Of a stretch of 64,000 nt of DNA, positions 26,638 to 39,148 are shown in pieces. How positions within the stretch are numbered: position 1 is the stretch's first letter; every line of letters starts with the position of its first letter. The position numbers and the translations under genes are program-made. The notes beneath the pieces are model-generated. The model ran no database searches. It was given only the letters and a program-made list of their open reading frames with translations, and was not told the origin of the DNA. Origin of the DNA: Hyperoplus lanceolatus (taxonomy: Eukaryota > Chordata > Actinopteri > Uranoscopiformes > Ammodytidae). Location: positions 14,876,501-14,940,500 of the forward strand of contig CM049413.1 of NCBI GenBank assembly GCA_026929865.2, given 5' to 3'.

Positions 26638-29600
26638 TCATTCCATCTTTTCCACCTGTCCCACACCCTCAACTCTTTCATTTCCACTTTCTACCATGGG
26701 TTCTGGTCCATTCTCACCGGTCTCCATGTGCTCTGTTGATTCTGCTGGCTGCTCTGCCGGTTCTGTGGGCTGCTGCTCTGGGATGTCCAGATTGTGCTTG
26801 ACTTTGCTCAGTTCTGTCATGTTGAAGCCTAGGAACACGGCGGTCGATTTCTTCTTGAGATTCTTCATGCACTTGCTGCGCCTCTTACTAAAGAGGGCTG
26901 CCAACTCTGCTTTTTGGATGGAAAGCCTGCGGCACAGCTCCTCAGACTCAGCTTTGGTCGCGTAGGGGTTTGTGTTGAAGTATTTGGTTACGAAGTCTCT
27001 GCGCTCGTCAGCGGAGGTGCGCTCGAGCGGGGTCGGCTCCAGCGCCAGCTTCACTGTGGGGTCGATGTGAACCACAGGCTCTGGTGGGGGCAACAACTTC
27101 TCCTGCTCTCGCTTTTTGCGCATGGCCACCTTTTGTTGCCTGTCCCGCTTGTTGGCCTCAATGGCCTCCCTCAATGCCGTCTCCAGCCTTTTCTTCGACT
27201 GCTGCTCTTCTGGTGTTTCTAAAGGCCCTGCCGCAATCGCACGAGTTGGAGTTGGAACAAAAGCTTGTTTCACCGTCATCCCGTGTGGCATTTGGATAAA
27301 GTAGAGTCCGGGTGGCTGACTGACGACAGGCTGAGCTGGTTTCGGGGGCTGCTGGGGGGCTACTGTGGGTTTGGGTGGCTGTGGTGGTTTTGGTGAACAC
27401 CGGCATCGCTGAATGTGGAGCATCACCGCCTGCTGAGTGACCTTTCCTGTGTACACTCCATTGCAATATATGCACTTGAATGCCTCAGTCTTGAGGATGG
27501 CATGGATAGTAGGGGCTACAAAGTGTTTTTGTTTTAGGTGCTGAAGGTGTTTGGATTCATTCTCAAACTTTTCGTCACAGAATGGACAGTAGGAACTGTT
27601 TACTTTCAAAGGCGTGGGGCAGATTTCTTGCTGGCTGTTGGGCTTCAATTTGACGAAGATAAGGTCAAGGGAATTGGTGACCAGGGCTAAATTGACCTCT
27701 GTGTCTCCTAGGACCTCTTTTGGTGCGGTGGTGTTGACGTCAAAGTAAGGGAACAGGATTCCTCCGGCCCCTTTTGAGTAGACCCTGTACTTCTGCCTCA
27801 AAAAATCACAGTATGCCTTGCTTGTGGGGTTGTGCTGTTGTACATGCTCGGCCAGCTGCTTGATTGAAAAGAACAATGCTGAGCAGTACAAACAATTCAG
27901 CCCATGCAGCAGGTGTTGGAAGACACTTTTTTCTGACAGTAGAATTTTGCACGTTAGACATTTAACAGTTTTGTCAGGCATTTTCTTTAGGAATGCTGCT
28001 CGTGCCGCCACACTTTCTGACTTGATTGCAGTGGATTTTGTCTGGTGAGCAACCTCTGTGTGCATGTCAAAGACATTAGATGGGAAGAGTTCATTGCAGA
28101 GGGGACAGGTAACCCATTTCTTAGTTTGTGGTGTGACGTTGCTTGTTTGCTCAACAGGCTTGAGAGGGGTACTTGTGCTCTGAGAGCCGGGCATTGTTAC
28201 TTGCATTGGAGCAAACGTGTATGTGGGCATTCCATTCATCCTTTTGCCAGTCGGGATCAGGTGGCTGAGTAGGGACTGTGATGTCAGCATGGTGCCCTGT
28301 AGGGTGACTTGGTTCATTGGTGCCTTTTGCGGAACCACAGTAGGCTTATATACAGTACCAGATACAGCTGCCAAGTTGGCCTGCAGTCCAGTTGGAAGAA
28401 GAATCTGCTGTACCTGAGGAGCATGTTGTGTTTGAGAAGTAGCAGAGGCTACAGCAAACGGTGCCTGTTTCAGAGACAAGTTAGAAACCGTGGGGAGCTG
28501 GACCATAGTTTGTCCCTGGGGCAAAGCACCTCGGAGGGCTAACGTGGCACCGGGATGGAGCAAACCTTTAGCCTCAGCACTAGCTAGCTGAACTAGCGCC
28601 GATGCTTGAGGAGGCAGAAAAGCTTGGTTGGTTCCGGGGGCACAGATCAGAGTAGTACTGTTTGTAGTTCCTTGTATTTGCTGTAATTGCTGTAATGTCA
28701 TCACAGTCCCAGCAGGTTGGCCATTACTCTGTAATACCATTTGAGGTTGCAGTTGTGTCGGAGCAATACTTGGGAATGTGACAAACACACCATTCCCATT
28801 AGGTGTTGTTTTAATGGCATAGTTCTTGTTCTCACAAATCAAACTCTGCACTTGTGTGGTGACTGTATAGTGAGATGCCTCAATCAGCATGTGATGCAAC
28901 ATTTGGTCCAAGCTTCCAGTGTTCCGCCTACACACCTTGCAGCAATAGACCTTTACGGATGTGGCGCCTTGCATGTGTAATCTGTAACCAATGTAAGTTT
29001 CTGCCAAATTGTCTAGGTGCTTGAGAATTATGTGCTTCTTCATCGCAAAGACCGAAGAGGATGGAAATCCGCATTTTCGACATTGATACCGCTCATTTCC
29101 GCGATGGGTGGCTACAGATGTGTCCAGTGCCGATTGCACATGACTGGTAGTGTTAGGTTTATGGAAGAGAAACATGTGCTTCTTGACCAGCTTGGGGTGG
29201 CTAACAAAGAGGCACTGAGAACAGGGTGAGAGTGCACAGAATGACTCCGCATATCCATGGTTGCGAGCGATGTGGGAACGGAAGTTGTAGAGGTTTTTTG
29301 TAGAGTACTTGCACATGGTACAGCACAGAGGTCGAGACCGATAAGGCCACTAGATGGAAAGGGGGGAAAACAGTTGGTTATTTTGATTGATTCGATATGG
29401 CAAAACATGTTCTAGACCACAAATCATTCCACATACTCTACTGGTTACTGGTTTTAGCATATCAAAATGACTGTGAGGAGGTTTGGGGCATTACTTATAA
29501 ATGTACACTATGGTCACTATCTATATTGCAAAAAAAGAGCCACAAGGATAAATCATACTGGTTTAAGCGATCACACAAATTCGCTATTCTTAAAATCAAA

Positions 29601-32600
29601 AACATTGAAATTCACTGCCCATGATCATTTTCAAACAGCACAGCTAATGTATAATGCAACACACAATATACTCACTGGCAGTATTTAAAATGTGTTTTTT
29701 TAAAAGAGATGTGGATATCATTGGAGGGGGGAGTTCAACTTAAAACATCTTTGTGTAGGCACAAAATTAAAACGTTTTTGCATTTCAATATGTGGAGTGA
29801 AGCTGTGAAACAGATTGCAATGTGCAGTGCTGAAGAAATGCCAAACCATTACCCAGTTCAAAAAGTGGCACAAAAATATGGTTTTCACAAGGTACAAGGA
29901 GGCATATGGGCTTTGACCAGGTGTTATTTATTCATTTACATATAAATGCTCTTTTTCAAAGCTGTATTCGTCATTCAATTTGTGAATTCAATTATGTATT
30001 CTCGTTTTTGAAATTGCAAATAGATTTTTAAATGTTCTTATTCAGGAATTCATTATTGTATTTTTTAATTATATATTTATTTTTATAGTTCCTCTATTTT
30101 ACGAATGTATGGATTTGTAAACCAATTAATTAATGAAATGAAATTCCTGTTTTAAATGTACAATTAGTTATTAAATAAATACATGTTCCATTTCAATCTC
30201 CACAACCCTGGAGGTCCTCCATAACCTACACATGTTGGTGTTTATAATAAAAAGTTGTAACCAGGAACCTTTCTCTGTTGTCTGCTAGGGTAGCCATCGG
30301 TGAAATCCTCCCATTCAGTTTCTTCAAAGGCCTCTTCGTCATCTGGGCTCTTCTCAGAAGTTTCATTCAGATGCTAAGCAGCAAACAAAACACAAGCAAA
30401 CTAAACTTAAGTATATGAAACATGCCACAATGTTAACGGTGTCCATTAAAATTCCTACATTCAAAGGTGTTTCCACACAAAGGATTAGCCCTTAGCAGTA
30501 AAATATACAAGTCTCAAATATGGACTTAAGTTATGATTGGGCAAAACGGTAAGCCATTCTTCCTAGAGTCTTAGGCCCTGTTCTCACGGTGAAAACGTGA
30601 CAGTTTTCCCGTTTTTGGTTTAAAAAAAAACCCCGTTCAGACACAATTTATCTGACATCTTCACTCATACACATGTTTTCAGAGGAAATGGGATGAAATC
30701 GCTGTAGTAAGCATGCCATGCCAGCAGTTGGCGGTACAAGGTAGTAGTAGATAGCTTTTCCGGTACAATTTGATGCATAAAACCTTACTGTAACCGAAAA
30801 TTAATGCCACTAACGTTCATAAAGCGGTTGGTGTAAGCTTGGGGTTACAAGTATTGTAAATGACAAGCTTTCTGTTCTCTTATTTCACCCATTGAACTCG
30901 TGAAAATAGAAGACATGCTGGTAGTGAAGGGGCTTTGTGAGCGGCTATCTTTCCTGTTAGGCGTACTTCAAAATAAAAGTCAACTCACGTTTGTCCAGTG
31001 AAATGCTATTAATCTTTAGCCAGTGACATGCTTTTACTGTGAAGCCGTAGCCTTAATGCTCCTTTTGTTGAACAGTAACTTAACCGCTGCGAACTATGGA
31101 TAGTGTTTTTTAATGTAGAGAGAGCCGTGTCCCTGGCATATAGAAGCTACACACGTTTATTTTGCTAGAAAAACCGGCAGAGCACAAATCTTTCCCCAGA
31201 CAAAGTGGCAGTTGCATGGTATCAATAACTTACTAATAGACTATAGACTAAATTGGCGAGCGTTATATTTGAGCCCTGCACGACACTCTCCGCTGATCAC
31301 AGTGATGGTGCCGCGGAGACACTGTGCATGTTATGTTGTCTTCTAACTTTATAACTCACGTGTGGGTATTTTGACAGCAAATGTTATTAGACTATTTATA
31401 CGTGAAGTGGAGCTGTGACGTCAGCGTTATCAGGGGGAATGGTTTCGGTGTTTACAAGAAACCAAAACCGTTGTGTTTTCCAAAAAATCCTCCCTGGGAG
31501 TAGATCTCAAAAACTTGCGGTTTCATGCCTGCGTTTGCTGTTTTCATGTACATGATATAGTGCAAACGCGGGAATTTTTCCGCGTTTGCACCGTTTCGTG
31601 TTGTCGTGAGAACAGGGCCTTCATGAGAAGGCATCATATGGTACAAATTAATCACATACAGTAAGCAGTTTTCTGTTTAAAATGTGCACCTAGCTAACAT
31701 CAAAGCTACTTTTGTGAATATGGGTTAGTTCTTGAGGTATTTTTATTTTTTTTTAAGTGTATGGTCTTTTTGGAGGCTTCCATATCTGCATTATGCTGAG
31801 AGATGTTTCCAATATTTTGACCATCCCATTTAAATAAACAAGGGTAAAGCACAAATTAAAAGCACCTCTATATATAGCAATGTCACAAACAACACCATCC
31901 AAAATGAATTAAGTTGAATCAGCAGCTCTCCCAAAAAGTTTCATGAAGTTTGGATTAATAACACGAGTCAACTATGTTAGTTTTTGGTGGAATAAACTTA
32001 CAACTGAAAACATGTTTCACACACTTAAATTCTAAAAGTGACTATAAATTAGAGCAGTCATATAAACATGGTGGAGTAAATACTGTAAGTAGTGTAGAAG
32101 AATCAGACAGAAGCGAATAAAATATGCGTTTCAGCACTGTACCTAGGTTGCGTTTCGAATCGCATACTCTTTCTTTTTTCTATTCTACATACTACATCCG
32201 ACAATAAAACGAATCTAGTTAGGATGCAGTAAGCATACTATTGGGATATACTTTACTCTCTTATTTCATCATAACATTGCGCCTTGATCTTGCCTCTTGC
32301 TTTTATATCCGTCGCATCCCCGTTTGTTTTCATATGGAGGCTACGTCGATGTGACGTCACTTCACGTGCGCACTGGATTGTGGGCCAGAATCGCCCAAAT
32401 AGGATGCAGTTTTCAACACTAACAATCTTGGCCGCATGAAGTAGGACATCCGGGTACTTCTAACCATCCTAAATCTGGCCACAAGAATCGGGACATCCTA
32501 AATCTTTTTTCTACATACTATATAGTAGAAAGTATGCGATTCGGAACGCAACCCTAGTTAATTTTGACCTCTGCGTAAAACCTGTGTGGTCATAGATGCA

Positions 32601-33576
32601 GTGTTATCGAGAATTATCAAGATTTGAGTTTTAAATTACAACACAAGCTACCAGAATTAAGTGTACATTTTGAAGTTAGGTACTTCATTTGTCCAAAGCA
32701 CTGCTGAGGTCAATGGATTCATCTGTATCCAGACGTGTTGCTATGGGTAGGGGACGGGGTGTGGATGAAATGATTCATAAAATATAAAAATATGTGAAAA
32801 TATCTTATAAATCGAGGTGCGTCATCACATTGATGGAGAAAAGTCATGTTAATCCAACATGGCCCTTATTTTAGCGGTTATTCTCATTGATTTCCAACAT
32901 CATCAACGTTAGCCCAATACCACAGAATATCAGTAGACATGACATCATATCGCCCAACCCATCGTGTTGCCATAACAACCAAAGAAAGGAATCATTCTGG
33001 CAATGGCAAGGTGATCCTTATCATAATCACATTCAAATCAACAGGCCTGATGTTTTCACTTTCAATAGGTATTAACTGTCTATTCAGTCAAGTGATCAGT
33101 TCACGATACCCAACTTTATATGCAAGAGACTGCTCAAACTGTAGCTCTGTAATTCATGAGTTTTTGCTATTTTTAAATCTATAATCTGAAACTCTATATT
33201 TAAAACGTTTTGATGTTAAATACTGCAAAGAGCCGGTCTATATGCAGCATAATGAGTAAAGTGTTAAAGCTATTGTGAAAATGCAAAAAAAGAGTAAGCT
33301 ACAATAAACAAATACAGAAAACCACACTTTCTAATGTGAAGTGCTAATTATACATAATACTAGACTAGTTTTAGGTAAGAGCAAAATCGTGGAATTCATC
33401 TTCAAAGGCATTGCCAGGTGTGTCTTGCTGTGTGCAATCCAAGATTAAACAGACCTGAAGCAGGTTTTGGCAGTCTTCCAGGCCAATCTCACTAAGGATG
33501 CTTTTCACCGCCTTGCGAGCCCTTCGGATCTTCTCAGCATTTCCAACTGGAACTTGATACATGACTCCTCACAAGT
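26638..33576 (-). CDS. adnp2: ADNP2, zinc-finger and homeobox nuclear protein
   Basis: The protein is a nuclear, probably chromatin-associated factor of the ADNP family. Coding exons on the minus strand: 33562-33455 (exon begins 33576), 30373-30269, 29349-26638, giving 974 residues. The N-terminus MYQVPVGNAEKIRRARKAVK matches the family start. About eight C2H2-type fingers follow, including CKYSTKNLYNFRSHIARNH (about 85-105), CRKCGFPSSSVFAMKKH, CPLCNELFPSNVFDMH and CIYCNGVYTGKVTQQ. A Gln/Thr-rich linker lies between fingers 4 and 5. IPTGKRMNGMPTYTFAP and the finger-5 spacing match ADNP2 better than ADNP. A divergent homeodomain lies at about 840-905 and is followed by FLGFNMTELSKVKHNLD. No NAP peptide as in ADNP was seen. 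Teleosts have a and b copies; I cannot say which this is. The 5' noncoding exon is not located. Confidence 0.93.
29430..29910 (+). mobile_element. degraded LINE fragment (C-terminal part of ORF2)
   Basis: Broken plus-strand frames carry EEVWGITYKCTL, QKRATRI-like remnants, SDHTNSLFLKSKTLKF and FQTAQLMYNATHN. Together these match the C-terminal region that follows the reverse transcriptase in fish L2/CR1-like LINEs. Several frame changes show that it is old. It lies in the last adnp2 intron. The clade is inferred from memory of similar proteins. Confidence 0.6.
30574..31619. mobile_element. non-autonomous DNA transposon, possibly Harbinger-like
   Basis: The ends GGCCCTGTTCTCACG and CGTGAGAACAGGGCC are exact inverted repeats. 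Flanking triplets are TTA on the left and TTC on the right, close to the 3-bp TTA/TAA duplications of PIF/Harbinger elements but not identical. A strong hairpin (GTGCAAACGCGG arms) lies at 31560-31591 near the right end. It is 1046 bp long with no transposase frame. It lies in adnp2 intron 2. Confidence 0.7.
32146..32553. mobile_element. miniature transposon family A, copy 1
   Basis: The ends GGTTGCGTTTCGAATCGCAT and ATGCGATTCGGAACGCAACC are inverted repeats. A second copy at 35855-36265 is about 95% alike by eye, and a third, split copy lies at 57059-58481. Each of the first two carries TGACGTCA followed by CACGTG. The superfamily is not assigned because no clear target duplication is seen. 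Confidence 0.8.
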
Positions 33577-34650
33577 CTGGAAAACAAGTTCTACTGTTAT
33601 GGAGCATTGGCTCAAATAAATATAATAAAGCTTAAGATACCAACAACTGTATCCATGAAGAATAGCAGACAGAACATGGCAAAAATCAATCACAAACAAT
33701 GTAATTAGTTGTGGTAAGTTAATACTGGACAGTTTGTGTCAACCAACATTTTAAAAACAGGCGTATCGTCTAATTCTGTTAAGAATTAAAGTTATTAATC
33801 GTCTACGGTATGCCACTAAATAACGGCATGCTGTTAACAAAATAAAAACTTGCAAAAAGATCAAATAATCTAAACGCTGTAGTAAGAATGACGTAGTTAC
33901 AATGACAAATGCAGCATAAAGGCAAAATCCATTGGATCTCCATAGAAAAAATTACAGCATGGCTGTACGCGGATGTTATCTGTATGTTAGTTACTGTGCA
34001 ACAGCTGATTTCACTTCAGCATCACACTGCAAGCCTATGAATACTACATTAGTTCTATCCACCTTCTGAAGAAAATAAACGTATTCAAGCGAGTCAAAAG
34101 TGTGCGTTTTGAATTCGATCACATGCAAACTAACCCTGTCCCTTCACATCACTGCCCTCCGTGCGATCACAGCTGTGTCTGTGTGTGTGCTCGTTAAAAG
34201 CCCCTAATAGCACGCTGAAAGGGACACACTGGGTCACTTTCAGGCAACACCGACTCTTCCCACTTGAGGATGCCCGCAGCTTCCTTGCAAATATTTACCT
34301 CGTCCAATTTTCGAGGTAAGTTAACGTTAGTTGTCGCTGTGCCACCTCCGATGGGGCTAACGTTGTCCACTTCCACCGGCCCTCAACTGCGTGCGTCCGT
34401 AAACTGCATCTGCTGCCGGGGCTTCACGCAAAGTCATCCGAGCAGCATCCTCTGTCTACACACACAGCTGTGTGAACATTGCAGAGAATGGTAATGAGAA
34501 TGGTAATGTTTGCGAACCTCCTCGACGTATAAGTATTTTTTTGTCCTGCTTTTTGTCCCTTTCTTCCCCTATTGAGGAAAAAATGGCGCTCAAGTTCAGG
34601 ATCTGACGTATCCGTCCTCATTTGCATACTGTACAGGCTGACCAATAGGA
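33577..34650 (-). promoter_or_regulatory. adnp2: adnp2 5' region and probable promoter
   Basis: The first noncoding exon of adnp2 should lie here, but more than one donor is possible, for example near 34300. The plus-strand CCAAT at about 34639 (ATTGG on the gene strand) is a candidate CCAAT-box region. No coding frame is convincing. Confidence 0.35.
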
Positions 34651-35854
34651 GCGCTTGCAGCCCAAAAACCTAAATAGCTTTTTATTTTATCACCGAGACT
34701 GTAATCCATTATGCCAAAGGTCCATGTGATACATACTATAACCCTGCTTATGAATTTCATGTAATAACAGACTTGTTAATTTAACTTTCTTATTCTACAA
34801 CAAATAGCTAGGCTAGGGGGCGTGGCTACTGCGACCCCCACCCGCCCCCTCCGGCTGTCACGTGTTACGTGACTAAGGCTAACCAATGAGCTGTCGAGAA
34901 AATGAGCTAAATGGGTGGTCTTTGTGCTGTGACGTCATATCATGCTACTTTTGTTAGCCAATTAAAATCCGACCACCATTTTGAAAGGAGAGGGAGTGAA
35001 ATTGAATGGTTAGCTGTATTTTAGATAGCATAGCATAAGTGTTAAGATTTTCTTTTTACATGTTTAACGATAAAAAAAACGATGCAGTGCAATGCTAGCT
35101 TCTACCGCAAAATAATTCAAGATTTTCTTTATGCGTAGTGCTACCTAGGCCTTTTTCTTAATACGTAGTGCTACCTAGGCCTAAACCCACTTGTAAAGTC
35201 GATGAAAATATTTCTCAGATCAACATTGTTATGTTTGGCTATTTTTATTTTCGCACAAGTTCAGGCAAATGCAAACCACCTATCTTGATTGCGACCCACC
35301 AATTAACGTTTACAAACATAGGTTAGTTCAATTAGAGATAAATCGACCATTCTTTATGTTACTCCAGTCTAACGCTGCTTCCTGATTACCTACAATTTCT
35401 TGCGTTACCAATCTTCTTCTAAATAATTTTTGACTGCTGAATCTTTTTATTAGCTATTTTCTCGGAACCACAAGCCCATGTTAAAGCGGTATTGTTGTTA
35501 TCAGCCAGTAGGCTACATATCCCTTCGAGAAGACACTTGTCGTTTGTCATCTGTCCAATCGTGGAAAACTGGAAAGGCTTTTTGAACTTCCGTAGCATAA
35601 GGCATTTAGTGTTAAAGTGACTTAATTTAACACTTGACTAACAAGATCACCTCCATTGCTTCCCGTTGTCAGGCAATGCACACCAGGATTAATTGATTTC
35701 CTTGGCAATTGGAGCATATGAGACAAGGTAAAGTGTCTCCTTCATGATGGCTGTAGTTACTGATACTTATTGCACTGCAGCATCTCTAACCCTGGCAGAG
35801 CAGTCACATCCTAGGCAAGTCTGCCAAAGGTCAACCAAGCTGTGGAGAAACTAA
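34651..35854. other. intergenic spacer
   Basis: No gene is seen. A GTCACGTGTTACGTGAC double E-box-like stretch lies near 34858, followed by CCAAT. A 29-bp tandem repeat containing GTAGTGCTACCTAGGCC lies at about 35128-35185. Confidence 0.5.
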
Positions 35855-36265
35855 CCCTGCGTTTCGAATCGAATATTCTTTCTTTTTTCTACTCTACATA
35901 CTACATCCGACGATACAAATAATCTAGTTAGGATGCAGTAGGCATACTATTGGGACATACTTTTACTCTTTTATTTCATCATAACATGGCACCTTGATCT
36001 TGCCTATGCTTTTATATCCGTCGCATCCCTGTTTGTTTTCATATGGAGGCTTCATCGATGTGACGTCACTTCACGTGCGCACCGGATTGTGGGTCAGAAT
36101 CGCCCAAATAGGATGCAGTTTTCAACACTAACAATCTTGGCCGGATGAAGTAGGACATCCGGGTACTTCTAACCATCCTAACTCTGGCCACAAGAATCAG
36201 GACATCCTGAATCTTTTTTCTATACATACTATATAGTAGAAAGTATGCGATTTGGAACGCAGGGA
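35855..36265. mobile_element. miniature transposon family A, copy 2
   Basis: The ends are CCCTGCGTTTCGAATCG and CGATTTGGAACGCAGGG. The interior is collinear with the copy at 32146-32553, including TGACGTCA at 36061-36068. Confidence 0.85.
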
Positions 36266-37351
36266 AGGACTTTTTTGAGATTTCTTCTTCCGTCTTCTTA
36301 AACCAATGCAAGGTTATTCAATTAAACCAATCTGTGAGCGACCAAACAGAAACAACCACCTAAAACTCAAACACACAACAACCCTCTTCAATCTAACTAA
36401 AGAGGGTTGTGAATTGATAGTTACTCCTAAAGCATGTCATTTCACATCCATCTCGTCCATGATGTAACCATAGAATTGCAGTAAATGTTTGCTGTTCTGC
36501 AGTGCATGGAGTGTGCTTCGTTCCCTGCAGTCAAATAAATGATCCATGTTTGCATTATCATGGCCGCCACTATAAAATACAACATGGTCATTTCCTCTGT
36601 TTACACTCTAAAACACACATTCTGACATTTGAGACATTATTAATTGATCGATCCACTGATGTTGCTTATTTTCAATTGTAATTTACATGCGGTAGAGTCT
36701 CTCATAAACACTTCAACATAACACACTTAATTGGAGCTATAATGTCTCTCCTTAGAGCAATGTGTCCCTGGAGTTGGCATCCTCTCTCACATGCAACATC
36801 AAGGAAACATGTTAGTTGCTGTAATTCAGTTTGTAGCTAATTTCCCCTGAGGAAATCCATGCCTTCACATTAGACGTCTACACATCAGTCTTTCCGTCGA
36901 TATTCTAATGATGTGGAGGCTGAGAGTGAACACTCGCTAAATATATCTACTACAACATTTGGCATTGGTGATAAATCAGTTCTACATCTTGTTTTATTAA
37001 CAACCAGGCAACGATCTACTTTTATCCTCACCAGCAAGTTAGAGCAGAGTGTCTTGTTCAGGGACACACTGACAGGACATGTAGGGTAATTTCCAGTAGT
37101 GTTGTAGTACTGGATACCTGTCTTGAGACTGTCGCATAGCCTACTTACTCAATATCATCTCGGTCTCAGGCAAAGAGCACAACTACACTTAACTGTATGC
37201 AGTATATGTCAATAGAAGAGATGAATGAAGGATGTGGATCTTTCAGCTCAATTTGAGCAGTGCCTCAGAAGTGTCATAAAGGGAGTGGTCTATGTTCCCA
37301 CAGCCTGATGGCCCCACAAGTAATCTAACTATGTAATAGATAATAGTATGT

Positions 37352-37354
<3 letters not shown>
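36266..37354. other. intergenic spacer
   Basis: Nothing beyond ordinary AT-rich sequence is recognised here. Confidence 0.5.

Positions 37355-37443
<89 letters not shown>
37355..37443. repeat. (TG)n microsatellite
   Basis: An 89-bp pure TG run directly beside a SINE on its right. Confidence 0.98.
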
Positions 37444-37444
<1 letters not shown>

Positions 37445-37454
37445 TGTCTCAATC

Positions 37455-37607
37455 CTTTATTTTTTTACGATTATTTTTTTTGGCGTTTTCATGCTTTTTG
37501 TTTTTTTGGATAGTTTGAAGAGACAGAGGTGAAATTGGGCAGAGAGGGGAATGACATGTAGAGAACGACAACGGGCCGGATTCGAACCCATGGTCTGCTG
37601 CTACCTA
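37455..37607 (-). mobile_element. tRNA-derived SINE
   Basis: On the minus strand GGTTCGAATCC (plus 37578-37588) is a B-box promoter. After it comes a body resembling the common teleost SINE whose text runs TACATGTCATTCCCCTCTCT, ending in an A-rich tail next to the TG microsatellite. No intact tRNA fold was seen, so it is not called a tRNA gene. Confidence 0.7.
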
Positions 37608-37871
37608 ACTACCAATTTCAGGAACATATAGCTGTGGGACCATCAGGCATGGGGAACAAAGGGCTGTGGGAACATGGAGCTATACCTTTCATAAAGTGTA
37701 GGACTCGCACTGGTCTGGTCCGTCCCTGGACTTGACTTGGTCTCGACTCGGTCAAGGTAGTCTTGACTACAACACAGCCATACAGTGATGGAAATGACCC
37801 AAACTTCCCAATTTCACTACAGCCAGCAAACAATAATCCTGGCAGGCAGCCTCCTTATCTGAATTTTGGTA

Positions 37872-39148
37872 GGGGAGAGTGGCCTAAGTTGTGCCACTTT
37901 TTACTCAAAGTGACTTTAAAGTGAGGCCTTGACAGTAAAGTCTCCAACTCAAATATATACATATATTTCAGGGTGTTGTGTATCCCTGGCAATAAAAACT
38001 TTGGATCTGGAATAAACTGTTGAAGAAATATAGCTTTCGGAAAAAAGTTGTCTTGTGGCACAACTTGCCCCCGGTGTGGTGTAAGTTGTGCCATTGGAGA
38101 AACTACCATGGGGTAAATTGTGCCATTGATATATATCTCATAAACTGTAATGCAAGACAAATCCATAAGACAATCACTTAGTTAAGGTTTATCTAAAGTA
38201 AATAAAGTAAATATTTTACAAAGATTGAAGGTCAATTTTCTTAAACAAGGCCTAGCAGATCTTGGTGGTTTTACCTGCAAAGCTAACAATGACAAAGTCA
38301 CCATCATCATCTTTCTGGCCATCTGAACTCTTGTCAGTGGTGTCGTTAAGTGGAATTGAGATGTCACTCTCTTCTGAGCTACTGTAGACAATCACTTTCT
38401 TTTGATGACGAGCGTATACAGCCATGCCAATGGCACAACTCTCAGAAATGTACTTTGCACTAGCTGCTCCACCCTTGTAGAACCAACTGCCACCTGGCAT
38501 ATGCGATTTCTGCCTTTAAATCATGTCTCAAAACCCATCTGTACACCCTGGTTTTTCCTCCCCATTAACTATCTTACCTCTGCACTACTATCTTTGTTCA
38601 TATGTGGATGTCTGGGCTTTATGTCTTTTATTTTGGTTATTTCACCTTAATTTTGTACCTACTGAATGCACGATGTAAAGCACTTTGGACAGTGCAAACT
38701 GTTATAAATGTGCTTTTATAAATACATTTTACTTACTTACTTATAACTCACCTAGGCCCTCTGGCACAAATCACCCCATCCCCAGCATTTTGGATAATAA
38801 GCATGATGCAGCAGTTTAGGGCTGACATCGTGCTAACTATATAGACACAAAGTGTAGCATACTAAAGCACTAAAACATGTATCAAATGTTTTCAAACGTG
38901 TCTATAATTGTTCAGACACATTAATCCAAAAACCTTGATAATGGAAATTTGACTTTGAAAGGCAAAAAACAGTTTTTTTTAGCTTAAATGTGCTTATATG
39001 TTATTCCATGTTTATCCCTTCTTTACAGGATGAGTTTAATGGATGGCTCTTCTTAAATATGTGATCACATTTCCAATTTCTTCTATGGTTTTCTAGAAAC
39101 AAGGGGTGGCACAACTTACCCACCGGCACAACTTAGGCCACTCTCCCC
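37872..39148. mobile_element. chimeric TA-flanked DNA transposon (family B), copy 1
   Basis: The 24-bp ends beginning GGGGAGAGTGGCCTAAGTTG are exact inverted repeats, and TA lies on each side. The motif AAGTTGTGCC recurs several times near both ends. Inside, on the minus strand at about 38260-38400, is a short coding remnant KKVIVYSSSEESDISIPLND with DFVIVSFAGKT, which resembles the C-terminal part of pogo-like transposases. Next to it, at about 38500-38745, is a LINE-type 3' tail (AAAGCACTTTGGACAGTGCA). Copy 2 at 50006-52376 holds the same arrangement in reverse orientation. Confidence 0.85.

Noticed and set aside
34194-34376. 60-codon minus frame as first coding exon of adnp2
   Set aside because: The family N-terminus (MYQVPVGN) is at 33562, after a good splice acceptor. 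The upstream frame has no family similarity.
34858-34875. Double E-box GTCACGTG/ACGTGAC as a CLEAR site for adnp2
   Set aside because: It lies outside the mapped adnp2 region with no known lysosomal role for the gene. It is kept only as a note in the spacer.
37570-37605. Possible tRNA gene (B box)
   Set aside because: Only a B-box-like stretch with a SINE body and A-rich tail is present; no full cloverleaf is seen.
38182-38500. 82-codon frame as a host gene
   Set aside because: It lies inside transposon family B and is repeated in the other copy, so it is a transposase-like remnant.
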